Positions 16,228 to 24,655 of a stretch of 64,000 bases of DNA are shown here, one piece after another. The notes under the pieces were generated by a model. It was not told where the DNA came from. It saw only the letters and a program-made list of their open reading frames with translations, and did not search any database. The number at the start of each line of letters is the position of its first letter. Within the stretch, counting starts at the first letter, position 1. This stretch comes from JAUIAS01 sp030425395. GTDB taxonomy: Bacteria > Pseudomonadota > Alphaproteobacteria > Rhodobacterales > Rhodobacteraceae. The stretch is from NCBI GenBank assembly GCA_043553855.1, contig CP121336.1:1240001-1304000 (forward strand). Reading direction: 5' to 3'. The translations under genes were made by a program, and so were the position numbers.

Positions 16228-17766
16228 CTAATCCTTTCCCCAATACTCAGCCCTCAAAACGCGCTTGTACATTTTTCCGGTTGCTGATCGCGGCAAAGTG
16301 TTTCGAAATTCAATGCTACGTGGACATTTCAAAGCGGATAGTTTTGAGCGGCAAAACGCCATCAATGTCTCAGCCATCCCTTGCGTATTTTCATGTTCGG
16401 GAACCAATTGCACAACGGCATGAACGGCTTCGCCAAAATCTTCATTGGGGATGCCGATGACGGCGGCATCGAGCACCGATGGATGGCTCAGGAGCGTGTC
16501 TTCGGTTTCTTGCGGATAGATATTCACGCCGCCAGAAATGATCAGAAATGACTTTCTATCTGTAAGATAAAGGTAGCCGTCCTCATCCAGAAAACCGATA
16601 TCTCCCAGTGTCGTCCACCCTTGTGTGTTGGTGCAGGCACGGGTTTTTTCGGGGTCGTTATGATAGGCGAATTGCTGACCATTCTCGTAATAGATTTCAC
16701 CTGTGGTCCCCACGGGCACTTCGACGCCATTTGAATCGCAAATATGCACGACGCCCAGTTTTGCGCGCCCAACGGATCCGGGATGCGCACGCCATTCTTC
16801 GCTAGTGATCGCAGAAAAGCCGTTGTTTTCAGTGCCGGCATAATATTCGTGAATGATGTCGCCCCACCACGCCAGCATGTCCCGTTTGACGTCCACGGGA
16901 CACGGTGCCGCCGCGTGGACTGCCATTTTCATTGACGACAGATCGTATTTGCTACGCACAGCCTCGGGCAGTCTCAGCAGGCGCACGAACATTGTCGGCA
17001 CCCATTGGCTGTGGGTGATTTTGTAGTCGTCGATCAGGCGCAGGGCTGTTTCAGCGTCAAACCGGTCCATAATGACAGCGGTGCCACCCATCTTGATCGT
17101 CACCATCGCATGCCTGAGTGGAGCAGCGTGATAAAGAGGTGCGGGACAGAGATATCGGGTTTGTGGCCCATACCCGAACAAGCTGCTGAGCAGATCGACC
17201 AACATGGTCCGCGCACCCGGTAACGTATCTTCCAACGGCCATTTGATGCCTTTGGGCCGTCCTGTTGTCCCGGAGGAATACAGCATATCGAGACCCTGAG
17301 CTTCATCTGCGATCGGGCTTTCCTTGTGCTGTGCAGCCTCAAGGGACCAGCACGGGTACACGCCATCTGCGTCGCCCACGACCATGATTTTGCATTGATT
17401 TTTCCGTTTGGAAGCCACGCCCGAAAGCATATCCACAAAACGATCACTTGCGATCAGCAGGCAGGCCCCGCAATCAGCGACGATATACGCAATTTCATCC
17501 ATGTTCAGATGCGTGCTGATGGTCGTGTAAAAGATACCTGCGCGATCTGCGGCAAAGCAGACTTCCAACATTTCGCGCCGATTTTCCATCAGAATTGCAA
17601 TATGGTCGCCCCGATTGACGCCATGCGCGCGTAACACCTGCGCGCCTTGGTTCGCGCGCGCCTCCAACATGCCAAAGGTCACGGTTTCACCGCTGGCGGC
17701 CATGGCAAAGGCAAGCTTATCTGGCGGATGCGCACGCGGCTGATAAGGGTGCGTAAGTGTGGACAT
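16228..17766 (-). CDS. AMP-forming acyl-CoA synthetase (ANL superfamily)
   Basis: A 512-residue adenylate-forming enzyme. The ATG at 17764-17766 (MSTLTHPYQPRA) fits 5 bases after the preceding stop; the much longer ORF upstream overlaps the MDR gene and is rejected. Motifs in order are the P-loop YSSGTTGRPKG at 163-173, the EYYAGTENNG adenine-binding segment, TLGDIGFLDEDGYLYLTDR with the ribose-binding Asp, the hinge DRKS, and C-terminal SATGKMYKRVL with the adenylation Lys. It activates a carboxylic acid to its CoA ester, likely the acid imported by the Liv system upstream. Some homologues act on aromatic or cyclic acids; the substrate is unknown. Confidence 0.92.
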   Translation of the reverse strand: MSTLTHPYQPRAHPPDKLAFAMAASGETVTFGMLEARANQGAQVLRAHGVNRGDHIAILMENRREMLEVCFAADRAGIFYTTISTHLNMDEIAYIVADCGACLLIASDRFVDMLSGVASKRKNQCKIMVVGDADGVYPCWSLEAAQHKESPIADEAQGLDMLYSSGTTGRPKGIKWPLEDTLPGARTMLVDLLSSLFGYGPQTRYLCPAPLYHAAPLRHAMVTIKMGGTAVIMDRFDAETALRLIDDYKITHSQWVPTMFVRLLRLPEAVRSKYDLSSMKMAVHAAAPCPVDVKRDMLAWWGDIIHEYYAGTENNGFSAITSEEWRAHPGSVGRAKLGVVHICDSNGVEVPVGTTGEIYYENGQQFAYHNDPEKTRACTNTQGWTTLGDIGFLDEDGYLYLTDRKSFLIISGGVNIYPQETEDTLLSHPSVLDAAVIGIPNEDFGEAVHAVVQLVPEHENTQGMAETLMAFCRSKLSALKCPRSIEFRNTLPRSATGKMYKRVLRAEYWGKD

Positions 17767-17771
17767 ATTGA

Positions 17772-18788
17772 TCAGAATTGTACCAGCGTTTTGCCGAAAT
17801 GGCCGCCACTGCGCAAATGCTCCATGGCCGATTTCAGGTCTTCGAATGGGAATAAATCGCCCAGAACGGGATGTAATTGATGATGCGCCATGGCACGCAA
17901 CATGGCCTCGAACCCGTCGCGGTGGCCGACAGTGACGCCTTGGAGCCGGACCTGACGGGCAACGATCGGACCCAGTGACGCCTCTATGTTCAGACCCGAC
18001 AGCACGCCGATCATCGACAGGGTGCCGCCGGGCCGCACCGCCCGCAAGGACAGCGGCAAAGTCTGCGCGCCGCCAAGTTCGATGATGTTGTCGTATCCGC
18101 CTCTGTCCGCTGTGATAGGACGGCTTGCGCGCGCCCAATCCTCGGTTGTGGTGTAATTGATCGTGGCATCCGCGCCCATTTCGGTGACGCGCGCCAGTTT
18201 CTCATCGCTGGACGAAATCACGGTGACATCTGCGCCCTGCATCTTGGCAAAGGCCAGCGCAAACAAGGCAACGCTGCCAGTGCCTTGGATCAGAATTTTG
18301 TCGCCTGCGCGGGTTTGGCCGTGAGTGACAACCGCGCTCCAGGCGGTCAGGGCCGCACAGGGCAGTGTCGCCGCTTCAGCGTCGCTGAGATAATCGGGCA
18401 CCTTCACCACACCGCGCTCTGAAAGGCAGATGCGGTCAGCCATAACGCCGTCAAGCGGCCCCCCCAAAGCCGATGAAAACCGTTCCGGCGTGGGATCACC
18501 GCTGGTCCAGTTCTGGAAATACGTGGGGCACACACGGTCGCCAACTGAGACCCGTGTAACATCTGCGCCCACCTCGATCACTTCGCCAACACCGTCAGAG
18601 ATCGGGATCAGAGGCAATTCACCCGTTGCCCGCCCATACCCGCGTTCAGGCACAATCAGATCGCGCGCATTCAGGGACGCCATGCGCATTGCGACAATAA
18701 CCTGACCGGGGCCGCAGACGGGCTCAGGCCGCCGCGAAAGCTTGAGGTTATCAACCCCCCAATCGCCTTCGATCTGGAATACACGCAT
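17772..18788 (-). CDS. Medium-chain dehydrogenase/reductase (zinc-independent quinone-oxidoreductase-like)
   Basis: A 338-residue MDR protein. The GroES-like N-terminal domain has LIPISDGVGEVIEVGADVTRVSVGDRV, and the Rossmann domain has the nucleotide-binding ILIQGTGSVALFALAFAKMQGADVTVIS. The structural-zinc cysteine cluster and catalytic Cys/His of zinc alcohol dehydrogenases are absent, so it is likely an NAD(P)H-dependent enoyl or quinone-type reductase. It lies between the acyl-CoA dehydrogenase and synthetase genes with gaps of 3 and 5 bases, so it is part of the same transcript. The reaction is not predictable beyond the family. Confidence 0.88.
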   Translation of the reverse strand: MRVFQIEGDWGVDNLKLSRRPEPVCGPGQVIVAMRMASLNARDLIVPERGYGRATGELPLIPISDGVGEVIEVGADVTRVSVGDRVCPTYFQNWTSGDPTPERFSSALGGPLDGVMADRICLSERGVVKVPDYLSDAEAATLPCAALTAWSAVVTHGQTRAGDKILIQGTGSVALFALAFAKMQGADVTVISSSDEKLARVTEMGADATINYTTTEDWARASRPITADRGGYDNIIELGGAQTLPLSLRAVRPGGTLSMIGVLSGLNIEASLGPIVARQVRLQGVTVGHRDGFEAMLRAMAHHQLHPVLGDLFPFEDLKSAMEHLRSGGHFGKTLVQF

Positions 18789-18791
18789 GGT

Positions 18792-19934
18792 CTACGGTCC
18801 TTTCTGAGCGGACAGCCGGTCCACCCTGTCTTTGAGAATGTTGGTGGCCCCGTCCGTAAAGCCGGCACTCTGTGCAGCGGCAATATGGCGGCAAAAGACA
18901 TGCTCGGGTCGAAGCCCTTCGGCCCCCATGAGTTGCAGCAGTTCCGGCAGATGCTTTTGGGCCGCGGTCACCGCATCAATCTTGGCCTGTGCGGCCAGCA
19001 ATTGTGCGTCCTGGCCCGCGTTGACCAGTTCAGTCGCCTGCGCGGTCGTGGCTTCTGAGGCATCCAGCGCGTCCTTTGCGGCGGACAAACCGGCTTGCCA
19101 GCTTGGAATGGCGTTCAGCGGTTTGCCAAAGCTCTGCCTGTGCGCGCCATATGCTGCTGCGTCATGGATCGCGCGCGCCAGCAGTCCGTTGCACATGGCG
19201 GCCACATATGTGCGCGCGCCATTGATTTCGGTCAGGATCGCTTTGAAGGCTGTGCCCGGGGCGATGAGCCACGCATCTTGCGTCAGTTCGACGTTTTCAA
19301 AGACAAATCCGCCCGTTCCCATGCTGGTCTGGGCAAAGCTGCTGTCAATCGCGTAGCGCCGGACACCAGGCGCGTTCAGATCAACCAGAAAGGCTCCGAT
19401 GCCATTTGCGTCGCCGATGGTGCCACACTGCGCATAGACAATAGACAGGCCCGCATGCCGTGCGTTGATGATCCACGTCTTTTCACCGTTCAACACCCAT
19501 CCTGTCTGCGTCTGGGTCGCTTTTGTGGTCACGGCGGCAAAATCACTGCCTGTTCCGGGTTCAGTCAGAGCGGCGCATGCGCTCATCTTACCACTCAGCA
19601 GGCCAGGGATATATCGCTGGCACAGAACATCAGGCGCAATCTCGCTGAGGCGAAGTGCGATATTGTGTGTGTTGACCAGTGACATCGCAAAGCCAAAGTC
19701 GGCGCCTGCCAGAATGCGGCAGGCAGCGGCGCGTGTGGTGAAGTCCAGGCCGAACCCACCAAAGGCCTGCGGCACCTGCATCCCCAAAATTCCGACTTGT
19801 GCAGCCCGTTCATAGATCGCATCATCGGGACGCGCACCCATCGACCAATCAGAAGCCGCAGGCAGGATCACCTGCTCTGCAAACGCTTTAACCTGATCCA
19901 GAAATGCTTGGTTCATTTCTTGCGGCTTTGCCAT
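18792..19934 (-). CDS. Acyl-CoA dehydrogenase family protein with Asp at the catalytic-base position
   Basis: A 380-residue acyl-CoA dehydrogenase-fold protein. ACAALTEPGTGSDFAAVTTKA and WVLNGEKTWIINARHAGL are the flavin-binding segments. Where most family members have YEGT this protein has FTDGA, so the C-terminal catalytic Glu is replaced by D361. The alternative Glu position used by isovaleryl-CoA dehydrogenase (the residue just before the helix-G Arg) is Ala here (INGARTYVAA). Asp may still act as base, or the reaction may differ. The start overlaps livM by 22 bases, tying it to the transporter operon. Confidence 0.88.
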   Translation of the reverse strand: MAKPQEMNQAFLDQVKAFAEQVILPAASDWSMGARPDDAIYERAAQVGILGMQVPQAFGGFGLDFTTRAAACRILAGADFGFAMSLVNTHNIALRLSEIAPDVLCQRYIPGLLSGKMSACAALTEPGTGSDFAAVTTKATQTQTGWVLNGEKTWIINARHAGLSIVYAQCGTIGDANGIGAFLVDLNAPGVRRYAIDSSFAQTSMGTGGFVFENVELTQDAWLIAPGTAFKAILTEINGARTYVAAMCNGLLARAIHDAAAYGAHRQSFGKPLNAIPSWQAGLSAAKDALDASEATTAQATELVNAGQDAQLLAAQAKIDAVTAAQKHLPELLQLMGAEGLRPEHVFCRHIAAAQSAGFTDGATNILKDRVDRLSAQKGP

Positions 19935-20872
19935 TTAGCCAACAAATCGCCCGTCACCCCGACAATACCGCGCGGCATGAAGATGGTGGCAAGCACAAGG
20001 ACAAGACCGTAAAGGATAAGGCGAAAGCTGTCTGCAAAGCGCAGGTATTCGGGCAGAAACACCACAAAGAAGGCACCGATGACCGGCCCGGCAATAGTAC
20101 CCGATCCTCCGACAATCACCGCCAAAATCGCATCAAGTGATTGTGCCACGCCAAATATCTCAGGATTGATGAAGCTTTGATAATGCGCATAAACCGCGCC
20201 TGCCAGGCCCCCGAACATGGCGGAAATGACAAAGGCAAAGAGCTTGTACTTCCATGCCGCAATGCCAATGGCCCCCACAAGGTCTTCGTTCTGGCGAATG
20301 GCAACAAGGGTTTGACCCACGCGCGACCGGACGATCAAAGCGGCAAGAATGGTCATCAAAACGGCGATGATCAGCACGAAGTAATAGTAGGTCTCGCGGT
20401 CACGCCAGTTGAACAGACCTTCTTTCCCCCCCGGTTTCGGGATGCCTGTGATACCCGCTTCGCCCTGGGTCAGTTGGTGAAAATTCATCAAAACGATAAA
20501 GATCACCATGTTGAAGGCGAGCGTCACAATGGCAAAGTAATGCCCTTTGACACGCAGGCTGGGATAGCCCGTCAGCAGTGCAAAAAACGCCGTGACAAAC
20601 GGGGCCAATGTGATACTGAGCCAGACCGGCATGTTGAAGTGGATGCCCATGAGTGCCGTGGAATAGGCCCCGATCCCCATAAAACCCGCCTGCACAATCG
20701 AGACATATCCGGTGTAGCCCTGGATCAGGTTCTGCCCTTGGCCGGCAATCACCCAGATCAGCGCCAGAATGCTAAGGTGCAGATAGTATTTCACGGCGAT
20801 GAGCTGCGGCAGCAGGATGAAGCCGACCAGCGCCAGCGCGTAGAAAACAAAGGTGCGGTTCAAGGTCATCAT
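19913..20872 (-). CDS. livM: Branched-chain amino acid-type ABC transporter permease, LivM family
   Basis: A 319-residue inner-membrane protein with about ten hydrophobic segments. The family signature is present: GQGQNLIQGYTGYVSIVQAGFMGIGAYSTALM near residues 45-78 and the cytoplasmic coupling stretch ALIVRSRVGQTLVAIRQNEDLVGAIGIAAWKYKLFAFVISAMFGGLAG. It ends with FMPRGIVG followed by a basic tail. LivM pairs with LivH to form the channel of a high-affinity importer. Its start overlaps the livH stop by four bases. The gene company (synthetase, dehydrogenase) suggests an organic acid rather than an amino acid as substrate (inference). Confidence 0.94.
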   Translation of the reverse strand: MMTLNRTFVFYALALVGFILLPQLIAVKYYLHLSILALIWVIAGQGQNLIQGYTGYVSIVQAGFMGIGAYSTALMGIHFNMPVWLSITLAPFVTAFFALLTGYPSLRVKGHYFAIVTLAFNMVIFIVLMNFHQLTQGEAGITGIPKPGGKEGLFNWRDRETYYYFVLIIAVLMTILAALIVRSRVGQTLVAIRQNEDLVGAIGIAAWKYKLFAFVISAMFGGLAGAVYAHYQSFINPEIFGVAQSLDAILAVIVGGSGTIAGPVIGAFFVVFLPEYLRFADSFRLILYGLVLVLATIFMPRGIVGVTGDLLAKWQSRKK

Positions 20873-21726
20873 GCTTTCCCCATCAGGCCCTGGGGCCGGA
20901 ACAAGAGCACCCCGATCATGACCACAAAGGCAATCACGTCCTTATAGGCCGACGAGATGAAACCGGCCGCCAGAGCCTCGGTGATGCCCAGCACGAGGCC
21001 GCCGACGACCGCACCGGGAATGGACCCCAAGCCGCCGAGGATCAGCACCGCAAAACCCTTGACGACCAGTCCTTCGCCAATGCCGGGTGCGATGGCGAAC
21101 AGGGAACCGACCATGACACCTGCGCAAACGCCAAGGGCCGTGGAGATAGAGAAGACCACAAGCGGAATGGTGTTAACGTTCACCCCCATCAGGATCGCCG
21201 CATCGCGGTTCTCAGCTACGGCACGGATCGCCTGACCTGTTTTGGTCTTCTCGACAAACATCGTCATCGCGATGATCAATAGGGCGGCGGCAAGGATCAC
21301 GTAGAGCCGCAGCTCGGGGATGGTCACGCCACCGATGTTGAAGACGCGCGACAGGTTTGTGGGGATCACGACTTGTTCGTGACCAAAGAATTCAAGGTTG
21401 AGGCCTTCGACCATCATGGTCAGGCCAAGAGCGACAATGAAGGCGTTGATATGGTTGGCATTTCGCACAGGCCGGTAAGCCAGCAGTTCGATCAGAACCC
21501 CAAGGACAAGCCCCACAACAAGCGAGACGAGTATCGCCAGCAGCAGTGGAAATCCCCAGCCCGTGACAAAGAAGAACGTCAGATATCCGCCGAACATCGA
21601 AATTGATCCATGGGCGAAATGGGCGATGCCAAGGATGCCGAACACAGTGGTCAGCCCAAGTGCGATCAGCACATAAACACCGCCGATGGCGACTCCGTTG
21701 ATAATTTGTTGAATGACCTCAACCAT
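20869..21726 (-). CDS. livH: Branched-chain amino acid-type ABC transporter permease, LivH family
   Basis: A 285-residue membrane permease. The ATG at 21724-21726 (MVEVIQQIINGVAIGGVYVLIALG) follows AGGA and gives the standard LivH N-terminus; a 12-codon upstream extension is not supported. Conserved stretches are TTVFGILGIAHFAHGSISMFGGYL, TKTGQAIRAVAENRDAAILMGVNV and VLILGGLGSIPGAVVGGLVLGITEAL. It forms the translocation pathway with LivM and is energised by LivG and LivF. It lies 68 bases downstream of the binding-protein gene. Confidence 0.94.
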   Translation of the reverse strand: MVEVIQQIINGVAIGGVYVLIALGLTTVFGILGIAHFAHGSISMFGGYLTFFFVTGWGFPLLLAILVSLVVGLVLGVLIELLAYRPVRNANHINAFIVALGLTMMVEGLNLEFFGHEQVVIPTNLSRVFNIGGVTIPELRLYVILAAALLIIAMTMFVEKTKTGQAIRAVAENRDAAILMGVNVNTIPLVVFSISTALGVCAGVMVGSLFAIAPGIGEGLVVKGFAVLILGGLGSIPGAVVGGLVLGITEALAAGFISSAYKDVIAFVVMIGVLLFRPQGLMGKA

Positions 21727-21794
21727 GATCGGTCCTGCGCATAAAGGGAATAAGAGGGGCACAGGCGCATGGCCCGCGCCCCATCAGGAAGAGA

Positions 21795-22994
21795 TCAGTC
21801 GATGGTGCTGAGGAAGGCCGAATAGGCGGCCGCATCAGAGGGCAAGTCCTGAACGAAGACCCAATTGCCACTTTGCCATTGGAAAGCACCGTTTGAGGTA
21901 TAGGCCTGACCGTTTTCATCGAACATTTTACCGTCTACCGGCAGGTACTGCATCACGACTTCGTCTGGTACGGACAATTCACGCAGAGCAGCAGCCACAG
22001 CGGCAGTATCCTCAACCGTTCCTGCCGCCTCGATCGCGTCTTTCAGCGCATAGGTCTGGTCATAGGCGTAAGGTGAGCTGGGCGAGGGCGCGATGCCGAA
22101 CTCTGTTGAGTAGTTGGCGTGGTAGGCCTTGCCGTTGTCGGACGCAGACAACAGCGTCAACTCGGTCGGACGCAGGTCCCAGACGCCTTCCATCTGCTCA
22201 GACGTAGCAACGCGCAGAAACTGTTCTTCGGAACCGGAGGTGAAACCGTAACGCGGCACGTCGATGCCCAGCTCAACCGATTGGCGGTAAATAAAGGCCG
22301 CAGGTTCAACATAGCCGACAACAAGGATCGCATCAGGCTCTTGCCCGCGGATTTTGGTCAGTTGCGGGGACATATCGCGGTCTTTGAGGCCAAAGGCCTC
22401 GCGGCTCACAATCTCGCCACCTGCTTTGTTCAGTTCTTTTTCGAACGCATCCACATAGCTGGCATAGAAACCCACATCGAGCGCGCCCAGAACGGCGACA
22501 CGCTTGTGACCCTTTTCAGCGACGAATGTGCCTGCTGCAGCACCTGTGTAATCCGCTGGTGGCCGTGTGCGCGTAAGGTTGGGGATTTCGCGGGTGGTGA
22601 TGGAGCGTTCCGCCGCATTGCCGACCAGCATCACCGCATCCTCGTTCTCGATGAAGGACGCAACCGCGCCCGTGGCACCGGAACAGCAAAAGCCAAGGAT
22701 GTATTTCACGCCATCCCGGTCGATCAGTTTGCGTACCGCGTTGGAGGCCTCAGTGGGGTTTGCCTTGTCGTCATAGGCGATGACATTGAGCATATACGTA
22801 TCGTCGCCAACCTTAATCCCGCCCGCCGCGTTAATCTCTTTGGCGGCAAGGTTCACGGCGTTGGCTTGCGGCAGACCGTAAACGGCACCGCCCCCGGTCA
22901 GCGCGTCGCTGACCCCGATATCCAGTGTTTTATCTGCGGCAAAGGCGGCGGTGGCCGTCAGTGCAAATGCAGCTGTTATGGCTGTCAGTCTCAT
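21795..22994 (-). CDS. ABC transporter substrate-binding protein, LivK-like (periplasmic-binding type 6)
   Basis: A 399-residue precursor. The ATG at 22992-22994 follows GGGAGGAGACAC and starts a signal peptide (MRLTAITAAFALTATAAFAADK). The mature protein has the type I periplasmic fold: IGVSDALTGGGAVYGLPQANAVNLAAKEINAAGGI, then YDDKANPTEASNAVRKLI and later TSGSEEQFLRVA. An unusual FCCSGATGA segment at about residue 97 carries two adjacent cysteines where Liv proteins usually have a ligand-contact Ser/Thr loop. The ligand is probably a carboxylate processed by the downstream synthetase and dehydrogenase (inference). Confidence 0.93.
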   Translation of the reverse strand: MRLTAITAAFALTATAAFAADKTLDIGVSDALTGGGAVYGLPQANAVNLAAKEINAAGGIKVGDDTYMLNVIAYDDKANPTEASNAVRKLIDRDGVKYILGFCCSGATGAVASFIENEDAVMLVGNAAERSITTREIPNLTRTRPPADYTGAAAGTFVAEKGHKRVAVLGALDVGFYASYVDAFEKELNKAGGEIVSREAFGLKDRDMSPQLTKIRGQEPDAILVVGYVEPAAFIYRQSVELGIDVPRYGFTSGSEEQFLRVATSEQMEGVWDLRPTELTLLSASDNGKAYHANYSTEFGIAPSPSSPYAYDQTYALKDAIEAAGTVEDTAAVAAALRELSVPDEVVMQYLPVDGKMFDENGQAYTSNGAFQWQSGNWVFVQDLPSDAAAYSAFLSTID

Positions 22995-23036
22995 ATGTGT
23001 CTCCTCCCAGAAACGTTGCGTTCTCAAAGTTCTCTC

Positions 23037-23738
23037 TCAGTGGCCCAGATACGCCTTGGCGACATCAGGGTGTGATTGCAGTTCCGCGCCTGTGCCGCTG
23101 AGCACGATCTCTCCGGCTTCAAACAGATAGGCGCGATCCGCGAGGCGCAGTGCCATTGCTGAGTTTTGTTCAACCAGCAGGATGGTTTTGCCCATCTCTT
23201 TGATTTTCTTTATGGTTTCGCCCACTTCTGCGACAATCTTGGGGGCCAGTCCCAAAGATGGCTCGTCAAAGATGCACAGCTTGGGCCGCGCCATCAGCGC
23301 GCGACCAATCGCCAGCATTTCCTGCTCGCCCCCCGATAACGTGCCTGCGGCTTGCGTTGCCCGTTCGCGCAGGATCGGGAACATATCCATCATTTCGTCA
23401 ATGTCGCTGATTTGATCGGCGTCGGTGCGGCTATATGCCCCCATCGCAAGGTTTTGCCGCGTGGTCATTTGTGGAAAAACCTGCCGGCCCTCGGGGCACA
23501 TTGTGATGCCCGCTTTGACAATGGAATGCCCGCTTTGATTGGTGATATCGCGCCCGTCAAAGGTGATGGTGCCTTCGCTGGCAGTCACCAGCCCGCAAAT
23601 CGCCTTGAGCGTGGAGGATTTGCCTGCACCATTGGCCCCGATGAGCGCCACGCACTCCCCATCAGCCACTTCGATATCGATGCCGTGAATAACCTCGATC
23701 GGGCCGTAGCTGACGCGCAGGTTTGAGACCGTTAACAT
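23037..23738 (-). CDS. livF: Branched-chain amino acid-type ABC transporter ATPase, LivF family
   Basis: A 233-residue ATPase with Walker A GANGAGKSS, signature LSGGEQEML, Walker B LCIFDEPSLGL, and the C-terminal LVEQNSAMALRLADRAYLFEAGEIVLSG typical of LivF. The start ATG (23736-23738) touches the livG stop directly, so the two ATPase subunits are translationally coupled. LivF and LivG form the heterodimeric motor of the importer. The gene is 42 bases upstream of the binding-protein gene. Confidence 0.95.
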   Translation of the reverse strand: MLTVSNLRVSYGPIEVIHGIDIEVADGECVALIGANGAGKSSTLKAICGLVTASEGTITFDGRDITNQSGHSIVKAGITMCPEGRQVFPQMTTRQNLAMGAYSRTDADQISDIDEMMDMFPILRERATQAAGTLSGGEQEMLAIGRALMARPKLCIFDEPSLGLAPKIVAEVGETIKKIKEMGKTILLVEQNSAMALRLADRAYLFEAGEIVLSGTGAELQSHPDVAKAYLGH

Positions 23739-24506
23739 CTAAGCTGCCTCGCCAAGGTAGGCGTCAATCACCACCGGATTGTTGCGGATTTCTTCGGGTG
23801 TGCCCTCGGCAATCTTCTGACCGAAATTCAGCACCACGATGCGGTCACTCACATCCATGATCAGGGCCATGTGGTGTTCGATGACCAGCACCGACACACC
23901 CAGATCACGGATAGACTTGATCAGATCGCTCAAGGTCTTGCGCTCATGCGAGACCAGACCAGCAGCCGGTTCATCCAGCAAAACCACCTTGGGATCAGAG
24001 GCCAGCGCTGTGGCAATCATCAAGAAGCGCTGTTGTGCGGAACTGATGGTGGCAACGCGTTTGTGCTCGACATCTTTCAACCCGGTGATTTCAAGAATAC
24101 GGGCGACACGTTTTTCCAACGCAACCTCTTCATCCACCTTGCGCCCGATACCAAAGACCGAGGACAGCGGATGCGAGGTGCGGGTGACGTTGCTGCCAAG
24201 CAAGATCTGTTCGCGGACAGTGAATTCGGCAAATGTGCTGGCAGTCTGGAAGGTGCGCGCAAGCCCGCCTGCGACCCGCGCATGTTCCGGCATGCCATCG
24301 ATCTGCACCCCGCCCAGCAACAGCGATCCGGACGTGATGGGAAAGATGCCCGCAAGGCTGTTCACGGTTGTGGATTTGCCCGAGCCATTGGGGCCGATCA
24401 GCCCGAGGATTTCTCCGGCACGCACCTCGAACGTCAGATCGCGGATGGCGTGGACGCCACCAAACGACTTGCACAACGCATCCACCTTGAGAACAGGCGC
24501 TGTCAT
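23739..24506 (-). CDS. livG: Branched-chain amino acid-type ABC transporter ATPase, LivG family
   Basis: A 255-residue ATPase. The ATG at 24504-24506 (MTAPVLKVDALCKSFGGVHAI) is preceded by GGGGGGA; a longer reading upstream enters the promoter region. Walker A GPNGSGKST, Q-loop RTFQTASTF, a signature that is degenerate (TISSAQQRFLMIATALA), Walker B VVLLDEPAAGLV and the H-loop IEHHMALIM are visible. The signature SSAQQ in place of LSGGQ is unusual but the rest is intact, and an asymmetric motor with LivF is plausible. It is the first gene of the transporter-catabolism operon and is divergent from the LysR gene. Confidence 0.93.
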   Translation of the reverse strand: MTAPVLKVDALCKSFGGVHAIRDLTFEVRAGEILGLIGPNGSGKSTTVNSLAGIFPITSGSLLLGGVQIDGMPEHARVAGGLARTFQTASTFAEFTVREQILLGSNVTRTSHPLSSVFGIGRKVDEEVALEKRVARILEITGLKDVEHKRVATISSAQQRFLMIATALASDPKVVLLDEPAAGLVSHERKTLSDLIKSIRDLGVSVLVIEHHMALIMDVSDRIVVLNFGQKIAEGTPEEIRNNPVVIDAYLGEAA

Positions 24507-24590
24507 GAATTCCCCCCTCGCTTTTGATTGCGATTGACTGACGTTAGCGAAGGCGCAGGTGCTCGCAAAATTCAAAGATTTGCGCTATAT

Positions 24591-24605
24591 ATCTAAAAAT
24601 TAGAT
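24591..24605. promoter_or_regulatory. LysR-type T-N11-A palindrome
   Basis: ATCTAAAAATTAGAT is a perfect inverted repeat, ATCTAA and TTAGAT around three A, with the T-N11-A spacing of LysR boxes. It lies in the 149-bp spacer between livG (-) and the lysR gene (+), 51 bases upstream of the lysR start. It probably is the recognition site for autoregulation and operon control. Confidence 0.68.
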
Positions 24606-24655
24606 TGCATCAACATCCCCAGGCTGATCGACTGTAGACCAAAGGAGAATACGTC

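Noticed and set aside
16228..18138. 636-codon version of the acyl-CoA synthetase
   Set aside because: The 124 extra N-terminal codons overlap the MDR gene; the ATG at 17766 gives the normal family start.
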